From contig JAAYKC010000091.1 in the NCBI GenBank assembly GCA_012522645.1, positions 1-8,785 on the forward strand: a stretch of 8,785 nt of DNA, given 5' to 3'. The notes below the pieces were generated by a model. That model was not told the DNA's origin and made no database searches. It saw only the letters and a list, made by a program, of their open reading frames with translations. The translations under genes and the position numbers were made by a program. This stretch comes from Thermoplasmatales archaeon. Lineage in GTDB: Archaea; Thermoplasmatota; Thermoplasmata; Methanomassiliicoccales; Methanomethylophilaceae. Below, piece after piece: positions 1 to 5,306 of the stretch (position 1 is its first letter; each line of letters opens with the position of its first letter).

Positions 1-284
1 TCCCCTAATGCGAATTCGGTGTTGAACATGATCATATCTCTCTTCTCAGAGAAGAATTCCGCCAATCTGTCATTCACGCCCAAGACTTTGGGATCATAGA
101 CTGTCACGAGAACTCCTTTGACCGGAGCATCCTCATTCTTCCATTCATTCTCCGCAAGGGAATCCCTGACGAGAGCTCTGAGGGCCTCTGATCTGCTGGC
201 ATATCCCTTGGCAGCGATCTGTTTGTCGAATTCTTCCAACAATTTAGGCTCCAGAGATACGCCTATTCGTGCCACTGTGTCCAT
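1..284 (-). CDS. NikR-family ribbon-helix-helix transcriptional regulator, 3' end outside the window
   Basis: Ninety-four residues are visible from an ATG at 284-282; the gene runs off the left edge. Residues 4-45 form a ribbon-helix-helix DNA-binding domain: strand VARIGVSL, helix LLEEFDKQIAAKGY, then SRSEALRALVRDSL, the usual NikR/CopG signature. Residues 55-94 (VKGVLVTVYD and onward) match the start of the NikR C-terminal ACT-like metal-binding domain. Aligned by eye without gaps to E. coli NikR, the positions of His76, His87 and His89 are Ser79, Glu90 and Ala92; the fourth ligand (Cys95) lies outside. So the fold is NikR-like, but classical nickel binding is doubtful. The gene is divergent from the F430 operon, suggesting that it controls it or itself. 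No Shine-Dalgarno precedes the ATG, while a TATA-like box sits about 27 bases upstream, so a leaderless mRNA is likely. Confidence 0.8.
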   Translation of the reverse strand, partial: MDTVARIGVSLEPKLLEEFDKQIAAKGYASRSEALRALVRDSLAENEWKNEDAPVKGVLVTVYDPKVLGVNDRLAEFFSEKRDMIMFNTEFALG

Positions 285-307
285 GGATAGTATAACGCAT
301 TATGCAG

Positions 308-315
308 TATATTTA
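308..315 (-). promoter_or_regulatory. TATA box of the NikR-like gene
   Basis: On the minus strand this reads TAAATATA, close to the archaeal box A consensus. Its centre is about 27 bases upstream of the ATG at 284, placing the transcription start at or next to the start codon. Seen in sequence; function inferred. Confidence 0.5.
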
Positions 316-362
316 TCTCTCATGGTGTGAGCGCAGGAGACTCTATATATCAGATAATCTAT

Positions 363-394
363 TAGTATTACTAAATAGTAAAATAATATTACTA
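363..394. repeat. Alternating TAGTA / TACTA inverted motifs
   Basis: TAGTA occurs at 363-367 and 376-380, and its complement TACTA at 369-373 and 390-394. The first pair forms an 11-base palindrome around one T; the second pair (TAGTAA and TTACTA) is separated by 7 bases. A further TAGTAA lies at 571-576. These could be half-sites for a regulator, but the tract is AT-rich and chance similarity is possible. Confidence 0.3.
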
Positions 395-398
395 TATG
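392..398 (+). promoter_or_regulatory. Possible TATA box for a plus-strand leader or small RNA
   Basis: The sequence CTATATG lies at the end of an AT-rich tract. A start about 25 bases downstream (near 420) would produce an RNA containing the structured segment that ends in the hairpin at 510-528. It is a weak match and no transcript evidence is available. Confidence 0.25.
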
Positions 399-419
399 CA
401 GATGTATGGTTATGCGGTT

Positions 420-497
420 TCAGACCGGCGGACAATGAGGGGAACAGCGCAGGAGGTACGATCGAGGATTTGGGTGTGATTGCTGACTGTTATCCAT
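420..497 (-). CDS. Possible 25-residue small protein with a perfect Shine-Dalgarno
   Basis: On the minus strand AGGAGG (504-509) stands six bases before an ATG at 497-495, followed by 25 codons and a TGA at 422-420. The peptide begins MDNSQQSHPN and contains a short Cys-x3-Cys stretch with an embedded His (CSPHC). The Shine-Dalgarno perfectly matches the archaeal anti-Shine-Dalgarno and the spacing is good. The GC-rich hairpin lies directly upstream of it, and CTCCTG codons inside the ORF can pair with the Shine-Dalgarno, so translation could be structure-controlled. The peptide is not recognised, and the short length makes chance a serious possibility. Confidence 0.25.
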   Translation of the reverse strand: MDNSQQSHPNPRSYLLRCSPHCPPV

Positions 498-509
498 TTT
501 TTGCCTCCT

Positions 510-535
510 GCGGGCGTTCAACGCCCGCCTTTTTT
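510..535 (+). terminator. GC-rich hairpin followed by a T-run
   Basis: GCGGGCGT (510-517) pairs with ACGCCCGC (521-528) around a three-base loop, directly followed by C and six T's (530-535). This is a textbook intrinsic terminator shape for plus-strand transcription. Archaeal RNA polymerase mainly responds to the T-run, so it should work in that direction. There is no T-run on the other side. It lies 88 bases before cfbC, so it would end any leader RNA or small RNA starting near 420. Confidence 0.5.
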
Positions 536-565
536 AACTAACGCATAAGATTTTAGTTTTCATCC

Positions 566-573
566 ATATATAG
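566..573. promoter_or_regulatory. Symmetric TATATA element, possible minus-strand promoter
   Basis: ATATATAG lies between the T-run and the cfbC promoter. For minus-strand transcription it would set a start near 540, just before the hairpin and the Shine-Dalgarno of the small minus-strand ORF. For plus-strand transcription it would give cfbC a leader of about 25 bases. Direction cannot be decided from sequence. Confidence 0.25.
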
Positions 574-587
574 TAACACGAAATATC

Positions 588-620
588 ATAAAGTTATTAT
601 AAAGTCATTTGAATGACTTT
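588..620. promoter_or_regulatory. Operator-like array of three 9-bp half-sites over the cfbC promoter
   Basis: AAAGTTATT (590-598) and AAAGTCATT (601-609) lie in a tandem 11-base repeat (588-598 and 599-609, ten of eleven identical). They are followed by the exact inverted copy AATGACTTT (612-620). The last two form a perfect palindrome with 9-base arms and a two-base centre. The half-sites start every 11 bases, about one helical turn, so bound proteins would sit on one face of the DNA. The array covers the TATA box and the presumed start site, which suggests repression. Ribbon-helix-helix proteins commonly bind such repeats; the divergent NikR-like protein is the natural candidate, by inference. 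Confidence 0.6.
595..603 (+). promoter_or_regulatory. TATA box of the F430 operon
   Basis: The sequence TATTATAAA is centred about 24 bases before the GTG start of cfbC at 623. There is no Shine-Dalgarno before that GTG, so the operon probably starts as a leaderless transcript. The box is embedded in the half-site array. Confidence 0.55.
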
Positions 621-622
621 CT

Positions 623-1396
623 GTGAGAAGGATAGCGATATACGGCAAGGGCGGAATAGGCAAATCCACAACGGCGGCCAACGTGACCGCTGCGTTATGC
701 GACCGCGGACTGAAGGTCCTTCAGATAGGCTGTGACCCCAAATCCGATTCTACGAAACTGCTCATCGGCGGAAAGGGCATTGAGACAGTATTGGATGTGT
801 ATCGCAGAGACTCCGACATAGATCTGGGGTCTGTTGTCCGCAGAGGTTACGGCGGTTCCTTATGCGTTGAATGCGGGGGTCCGAAGCCCGGGCAGGGGTG
901 TGCCGGTAAAGGGATAATAATGGCGTTCGAACTGCTTGAGAAGCGCGACGTCATAAAGGAATTCGAACCCGACGTCATATTGTATGATGTCCTGGGGGAT
1001 GTGGTCTGTGGCGGGTTCGCCATGCCCATACGTAACGGCTATGCCAGAGACGTGTTCGTCGTTACTTCGGGGGAGATGATGTCCCTGTATGCAGCTTCGA
1101 ATATCGCAGAAGCGGTCAGAGGATTCGAGGGCGACGGCTATGCCAGGCTCGGTGGGCTGATACAGAACTCCCGGAATGTGACGGATGAGAGCGAGCTGAT
1201 AGACAATGCCGCTTCGGAGATGTCCCTGGATGTGATATTCAGATTGGAACGCGATCCTGTGGTTCAGGAATGCGAAGCGAAGGGCATGACTGTGGTGGAA
1301 GGCTCCCCCGATTCGAACATGGCCGCTGCATACCGCAGCCTGGCTGAGAAGATCCTCCTGCTGACGGAGGATGCAGAAGGAGGCATGAGAATTTGA
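623..1396 (+). CDS. cfbC: Ni-sirohydrochlorin a,c-diamide reductive cyclase, NifH-like reductase component CfbC
   Basis: This 257-residue NifH homologue is the ATP-dependent electron donor to CfbD. Together they carry out the six-electron reduction and lactam closure of Ni-sirohydrochlorin a,c-diamide in F430 synthesis. Visible are the P-loop GKGGIGKST (8-16) with the deviant Walker lysine Lys9, the switch I motif DPKSDST (38-44), and switch II YDVLGDVVCGG (121-131). Cys93 in GQGCAGKG and Cys129 correspond to the two cysteines of each NifH subunit that hold the bridging [4Fe-4S] cluster. Nitrogenase NifH is around 290 residues; this protein is shorter, as expected for the CfbC branch. Assignment over nitrogenase or chlorophyll reductases rests on the cfbE, cfbD and cfbB neighbours. 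The start is GTG with no Shine-Dalgarno; a TATA box at the right distance supports it. The stop overlaps cfbE by four bases. Confidence 0.93.
   Translation: MRRIAIYGKGGIGKSTTAANVTAALCDRGLKVLQIGCDPKSDSTKLLIGGKGIETVLDVYRRDSDIDLGSVVRRGYGGSLCVECGGPKPGQGCAGKGIIMAFELLEKRDVIKEFEPDVILYDVLGDVVCGGFAMPIRNGYARDVFVVTSGEMMSLYAASNIAEAVRGFEGDGYARLGGLIQNSRNVTDESELIDNAASEMSLDVIFRLERDPVVQECEAKGMTVVEGSPDSNMAAAYRSLAEKILLLTEDAEGGMRI
1377..1383 (+). promoter_or_regulatory. Shine-Dalgarno deciding the TTG start of cfbE
   Basis: AAGGAGG ends nine bases before the TTG at 1393. An ATG at 1385 is followed by a stop after three codons, so the TTG overlapping the cfbC stop (TTGA) is the best supported start. Confidence 0.6.
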
Positions 1397-2616
1397 GTCG
1401 GGATATTCTGATCATGGACCTGATCCATGGAGGGGAATTGCTTGCTGAACGTTTCTTGGATCTTGGGGACCGGGTGTGGTGCGCTGACGTATACGGCACC
1501 GCCCCCGAGCATCTCAAAGAAGGCATCAGAGCCAAGGGTGCGACCGTCACGGAGAAGGTGATCCCCCGGGAATATGATCTGCTGGTCTCCCCGGTGCATT
1601 GCCCGGATAAATTCCTGGGTGAAGCCCGTTTCTCAGAGCGTATGACCTTCCATGAGGCGGTTTCCCTGTTCCTGGATGACACTCCGTTCAGGATAGAGGT
1701 CACAGGTGTCAAGGGAAAGACCAGCCTCTGCTATCTGCTGGCACATATCCTCTCCTCATGCGGGAGGAAGGTCTTCCTTCACACATCCCGTGGACAGGGC
1801 CTTTATTCGAATGGCAAACACAGGATAACGGCTCAGAAGAGCATAGCCCCCACATCTCTGCTGGAGCTTCCGGACGGGGATTATGATACAGTCATAACGG
1901 AGATATCCCTGGGAGGGACAGGTAAAGCCGATATAGGCATCATAACGAATGTGGCGGAGGATTACGGGATAGCTGCAAACACAGGCAAAGCGTCTGATGC
2001 GAAAGCATCCATGCTGTCGTCATCCGGAATCAACATAGTCAGAAGAGAAGAATTGGATTCGTGGCGCTCCCGCGGAGATTTCAACATCATCCCGTACGGA
2101 GGTTCTGTGGAGATAATCGGCGCACCGCAGCTGGGCGAGCCTCTGGCACTGAAGGTGGATTACTCCGGGGAGAAGACCGTATCCCTGAAAGGATCATACC
2201 TGGCACTTCAATACGTCAATGCAGTGGAATGTGCCGTTACAGTTTGCGGTTGCATGAATGTGCCGCCGGAGGACCTTATCGAAGGGCTGAGATCCTTCGA
2301 AGGGGTTCCCGGACGCGGAGAATTATGCTTCGAAAGAGGCGGGTGGACGATCACCGAGAGAAATCCCGGGATATCCCATGTATCGATAGCCGGGACCCTG
2401 TCCTGTCTGAAGAAGATAGGCATATTGGAGGAAACAGTGGCGATCATAGACCCGATCAACAAGAAGGTCTGTGACAAGCTGAAAATGCGTGAGATCTCAG
2501 AAACATTCAACAGATACGGAGTAAGGTACTTCCTCAGGAAGGATGCAGAGGAAGCGATATATATCCCGGAGGATGCGAAAGTCATCCTGGAATTCATAAA
2601 GGAAGGGTATCAATGA
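1393..2616 (+). CDS. cfbE: Coenzyme F430 synthetase, Mur-ligase-like CfbE
   Basis: This 407-residue protein belongs to the Mur ligase superfamily. CfbE catalyses the last step of F430 synthesis: ATP-dependent activation of the propionate side chain of 15,17(3)-seco-F430-17(3)-acid and closure of the carbocyclic ring. The ATP-binding loop is VTGVKGKTS (103-111), followed by a glutamate in ITEIS (168-172), TNVAEDYG (185-192) where Mur enzymes carry the TN..DH motif, and FEGVPGRGE (302-310) at the junction to the C-terminal domain. TERNPGISH (321-329) takes the place of the Mur 'D.AHNP' motif. The first 95 residues resemble the nucleotide-binding-like N-terminal domain. The start is TTG, overlapping the cfbC stop, with a good Shine-Dalgarno; the 3' end overlaps cfbD as ATGA, so translation is probably coupled. 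Confidence 0.9.
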   Translation: MSRDILIMDLIHGGELLAERFLDLGDRVWCADVYGTAPEHLKEGIRAKGATVTEKVIPREYDLLVSPVHCPDKFLGEARFSERMTFHEAVSLFLDDTPFRIEVTGVKGKTSLCYLLAHILSSCGRKVFLHTSRGQGLYSNGKHRITAQKSIAPTSLLELPDGDYDTVITEISLGGTGKADIGIITNVAEDYGIAANTGKASDAKASMLSSSGINIVRREELDSWRSRGDFNIIPYGGSVEIIGAPQLGEPLALKVDYSGEKTVSLKGSYLALQYVNAVECAVTVCGCMNVPPEDLIEGLRSFEGVPGRGELCFERGGWTITERNPGISHVSIAGTLSCLKKIGILEETVAIIDPINKKVCDKLKMREISETFNRYGVRYFLRKDAEEAIYIPEDAKVILEFIKEGYQ

Positions 2617-3689
2617 GACCGATGCATCCCAGGCCGAATCCGATAGTGGCTGCCATGTATACTCTCAGAGACATGGAAGTGGACGTTATCGTGGTGCACG
2701 GCCCCTCCGGATGCGGTTTCATGGCGTCCCGGATGCTGGAAGAGGCAGGGATCCGGGTTCTGGCATCAGGTATGACGGACAACGATCTGGTATTCGGAGG
2801 CGCAGATTCTCTGGTTGAGACCCTTAAGATGGCCAAAGAAAGGTTCAATCCCGGGACCGTAGCCATCGTAGGCACATGTGCCAGTTCTGTGATAGGGGAA
2901 GATACTGACATGTGCATAAAGCGTGCGGACATAGGGTGCAAAGTATTCTCCGTCTTCAGCCACGGGTGCATGAAGGACAACACGGAGGGGGCGATCAAGG
3001 CGATAGAGGCGGGTTGTGATGCAGGCATAATAGATCCTGCCGAAGCGGAAAGGCAGATCGCAGTCATGAAAGCGGCGACCGCATTGGAACGGGAGCGGGG
3101 GATGGCCGCAAGACAATATCTCGAACCCGTCCGCGGCCCTACGAAGCTCAATATCGCGAGGAAGATAAACGAAACGCTCGCTTCAGGAGGCAGGATAACG
3201 GCCGTGATGATCGCCAAGAAAGAATTGGCGTACAGATTCGCGGATATATTCCTGGCACTGAAGGAAGCCTCTGACGCCCTCGGCGGAGAGGTGTTCTCCG
3301 TTGCCAATCTGGATAAGAACAAAGGCCTTCCCAGGATCAGACGTTACGCAGAGGACATATGCTCTGAATTGGAATTTCGGGGTGTCAGGATAGACAGAGT
3401 GATAGGCGGTCTTGACGAGTATGCCCTGATTGGGGAGGAGATCAGGGAAGCCGCGGAGGCATCCGATCCGGACTTGTTGATCATATGCGGTATACCCCAT
3501 GCGTACCCGCAGATCCCTTCGGATGCGATACTGATAACGGACCAGCCCCGTCAATTGGCGAATTATCTTGATAAAGGGCATAATGCCGTAGGTGAGATCT
3601 CATCACACTCCATGGTGATGGGGACGAGGAAGATCATATCCCTGGAAACAGGCGACACGATCCGGGATCTGCTGAGGGACGCCGGATGA
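2613..3689 (+). CDS. cfbD: Ni-sirohydrochlorin a,c-diamide reductive cyclase, NifD-like catalytic component CfbD
   Basis: This 358-residue protein is the substrate-binding subunit that accepts electrons from CfbC to reduce and cyclise the Ni-tetrapyrrole. The N-terminus MHPRPNPIVAAMYTLRDMEV (4-23), then HGPSGCGF (29-36) and FGGADSL (61-67), are characteristic of CfbD. Cys34 and Cys89 (GTCASSVIGED) are the likely [4Fe-4S] cluster ligands, by position relative to NifD. Further cysteines are at 101, 109, 119 and 135. From memory, many CfbD proteins read GCC in the first motif where this one has GCG; that should be checked in an alignment. The length is well below nitrogenase NifD (near 480-500), as expected, since CfbD lacks the FeMo-cofactor features. 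The ATG overlaps the cfbE stop, with a purine-rich GGAAGGG just upstream. Confidence 0.92.
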   Translation: MRPMHPRPNPIVAAMYTLRDMEVDVIVVHGPSGCGFMASRMLEEAGIRVLASGMTDNDLVFGGADSLVETLKMAKERFNPGTVAIVGTCASSVIGEDTDMCIKRADIGCKVFSVFSHGCMKDNTEGAIKAIEAGCDAGIIDPAEAERQIAVMKAATALERERGMAARQYLEPVRGPTKLNIARKINETLASGGRITAVMIAKKELAYRFADIFLALKEASDALGGEVFSVANLDKNKGLPRIRRYAEDICSELEFRGVRIDRVIGGLDEYALIGEEIREAAEASDPDLLIICGIPHAYPQIPSDAILITDQPRQLANYLDKGHNAVGEISSHSMVMGTRKIISLETGDTIRDLLRDAG

Positions 3690-5005
3690 GGGGAGTGGTC
3701 ATAGCGGGTGCGGGCAGCGGTGTCGGCAAGACCTCGATCTCGACCGGACTGATGTCCCTTCTGTCAGGTAAGATGAATGTACAGGGGTATAAGATCGGGC
3801 CTGATTTCATAGATCCGATGTACCATACGCTGGCGACAGGCCGCCGGTCCAGGAACCTGGACACGTACATGATGGACGCACAGAAGGCGAAGAGCCTGGT
3901 GGCCCATTCATCCAAGGGCGCCGACCTGTGCGTAGTGGAAGGGGTACGCGGACTTTACGAGGGGCTCTCGGGTACGACCGAAGAATGCTCCACGGCAGAG
4001 ATGGCGAAGATCCTGGGATTCCCGGTGATACTGGTGATCAATGCCAGATCCCTTACCAGGAGTGCAGCGGCCATAATAAACGGATTCAAATCATTCGACC
4101 CGGAGGTTAAAATATCCGGGGTGATACTGAACAATGTCTCCGGCAGGCCGCATGAACAGAAGCTTCGTGAGGCTATCGAATCAAGGTGCGATGTTGAGAT
4201 AATAGGCTTCGTCCCCCGTAAGAGGGCGGACTCGGTTCCCCAGAGGGCCCTGGGTCTCAAAACGCCCTCGAATGCCGGGTATGTGGACTCAATGGAGGAT
4301 CTGGTCTCCTGTCTTGATGAGGACAGGCTGATGGATATCTCTGAATCGTTCGAGCCCGAGTTCGAGGATTCGGATCTGTATGTTCACAGGAACATCAGTG
4401 CCGAGGTCGCAGTGCCGTATGATGAGGCTTTCTGTTTCTACTATGCGGAGAATATAGAGTGCCTCGAGGCTTCCGGGTTCAAGGTCAGGAAATTCAGTCC
4501 TCTGAATGGCGATTCCCTCCCCGAATCAGATCTGTACTATCTCGGAGGGGGATATCCGGAGCTCTATGCCGAACGGCTTTCTGAGAACGGCGATTTCATG
4601 GAGGGGCTGAGAACCGCCGCAGAGGACGGGAAGGCGATACTGGGGGAATGCGGAGGCCTGACAGTCATGTGCTCATCCCTGTCCCGGAAGGGTGAGAGCT
4701 GCCCCATGTCAGGGATTTTCCAATGTGAGGCCGTCGAGTCCGGCCGCCACGGACCGAAGTACACGGCAGCGGCATCCACAGGCACGAACCCTCTCTTCCG
4801 GGGCATGAAGGTCAGAGGTCATGAGTTCCACTACTCTGAGATAAGAGGCTACGGGAATGAATTCGGCTTCAGATTGGACAGAGGCACAGGCATAAGCTCC
4901 GGGAATGACGGGCTCGTCAGAGGCATGTGCCTCGGGACATACATGTACCAGCATGCCCTGTCAACCGATGATTGGGCACAGGGTCTGGTAAAGGCAATCA
5001 GATAG
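3686..5005 (+). CDS. cfbB: Ni-sirohydrochlorin a,c-diamide synthase CfbB
   Basis: This 439-residue CbiA/CobB-type amidotransferase uses glutamine and ATP to amidate the a and c acetate side chains of Ni-sirohydrochlorin, the step before CfbCD. The N-terminal dethiobiotin-synthetase-like domain has AGAGSGVGKTS (7-17), KIGPDFIDPMYH (36-47) and VEGVRGLYEG (84-93). The C-terminal class I glutaminase domain has YYLGGGYPELY (284-294), nucleophile Cys322 in LGECGGL, the GHEFHYSE motif (378-385) and a late His423. It could on sequence alone be the cobyrinate enzyme CbiA, but the position in a cfbCED operon favours CfbB. The start overlaps the cfbD stop (ATGA). The stop is TAG, which matters if the organism inserts pyrrolysine: readthrough would add 59 residues, to a TGA at 5180-5182. 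The normal length argues for termination at TAG. Confidence 0.9.
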   Translation: MRGVVIAGAGSGVGKTSISTGLMSLLSGKMNVQGYKIGPDFIDPMYHTLATGRRSRNLDTYMMDAQKAKSLVAHSSKGADLCVVEGVRGLYEGLSGTTEECSTAEMAKILGFPVILVINARSLTRSAAAIINGFKSFDPEVKISGVILNNVSGRPHEQKLREAIESRCDVEIIGFVPRKRADSVPQRALGLKTPSNAGYVDSMEDLVSCLDEDRLMDISESFEPEFEDSDLYVHRNISAEVAVPYDEAFCFYYAENIECLEASGFKVRKFSPLNGDSLPESDLYYLGGGYPELYAERLSENGDFMEGLRTAAEDGKAILGECGGLTVMCSSLSRKGESCPMSGIFQCEAVESGRHGPKYTAAASTGTNPLFRGMKVRGHEFHYSEIRGYGNEFGFRLDRGTGISSGNDGLVRGMCLGTYMYQHALSTDDWAQGLVKAIR

Positions 5006-5014
5006 GTCCTGGGT

Positions 5015-5306
5015 TCATCGTGCGTCTTTCATGCCGGCGGAAAGGGACAGCTTTATGTCTCTCAGCACATCCGGGAACGTTGCATTACAGGATATGAGGT
5101 CTGGCTCTTTACCCGGAGATTGGATGACATAGGCGACGGGACAGCTTATCGCTGCCACAAATCGATTCTGAATGCGTTTTGATGCTGTCTCTTTTCCCAC
5201 TGCATTGCACATATGCCGGCAGAAGGCCTTTGCTGACAAAGGGCCGGAGAAGACCATCTCACCAAGTTCCCCGGCACAGAAGGCGGATATGAGGATCTTT
5301 GCTCAT
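5015..5306 (-). pseudogene. Small unrecognised ORF, apparently frameshifted near its start
   Basis: An ATG at 5306-5304 overlaps the stop of the upstream transporter gene as TGATG, the usual coupled arrangement, but its frame stops after 15 codons. In the neighbouring frame an open stretch continues to a TGA at 5017-5015. Dropping one base near 5297 joins them into a product of about 97 residues starting MSKILISAFCAGELGEM, which looks like a natural N-terminus. Without the shift, the first usable start is the ATG at 5257, giving 80 residues and no well-spaced Shine-Dalgarno. The family is not recognised. Six cysteines and a late CPVAYVI stretch recall the C-terminus of universal stress proteins only faintly. 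It may be a decayed gene, a sequencing error or a real 80-residue protein. Confidence 0.35.

Larger units (their letters stand above)
415..535 (+). ncRNA. Candidate structured RNA or attenuator-like leader upstream of cfbC
   Basis: The segment has a small hairpin (CGGT 415-418 with ACCG 424-427) and a long-range pairing of nine Watson-Crick pairs (CGCAGGAGG 448-456 with CCTCCTGCG 504-512, extendable by one wobble and one A-U). It ends in a strong hairpin (510-518 with 520-528) followed by six T's. The long-range helix and the terminal hairpin share bases 510-512, so the two helices compete, as antiterminator and terminator do. Inside the large loop, TGGGT (471-475) can pair with ATCCA (492-496). 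No known RNA family is recognised. It could be a cis-acting leader of the F430 operon, a separate small RNA, or structure belonging to the opposite strand. Confidence 0.3.
285..622. other. 338-base divergent regulatory region between the NikR-like gene and cfbC
   Basis: No convincing long gene is present. A 79-codon plus-strand frame through it resembles nothing and runs across the hairpin. The region has an AT-rich left part (about 340-400) with repeated TAGTA/TACTA motifs, a GC-richer middle (about 410-530) with strong potential RNA structure ending in hairpin plus T-run, and an AT-rich right part (536-603) with TATA elements. The octamer CGCAGGAG occurs at 332-339 and 448-455 and inverted at 505-512. 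For a divergent pair of this kind the spacer is long and densely patterned, so it probably holds regulatory sites and perhaps a small RNA. Confidence 0.6.

Noticed and set aside
285..323. Leaderless mini-ORF (MRDKYTA) at 323-300 followed by a TAATG-coupled frame into the NikR-like gene
   Set aside because: Both are very short and in a different frame from the regulator; a TATA box for the regulator itself explains the region better.
118..541. Plus-strand open frames of 70 and 79 codons before cfbC
   Set aside because: The first is antisense to the NikR-like gene. The second runs through an AT-rich spacer and the GC-rich hairpin, has no recognisable domain and no Shine-Dalgarno.
623..3689. 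Nitrogenase or chlorophyllide reductase genes
   Set aside because: The NifH/NifD-like proteins are short and lie with a Mur-ligase-like protein and a CbiA-type amidotransferase, the F430 signature. No NifK, NifE or NifN partner is present.
1239..4954. Minus-strand open frames opposite the cfb genes
   Set aside because: All mirror the strong plus-strand coding frames and show no domain signatures.
3686..5005. Cobyrinic acid a,c-diamide synthase (cobalamin pathway)
   Set aside because: Sequence family is shared, but the four-base overlap with cfbD places it in F430 synthesis.
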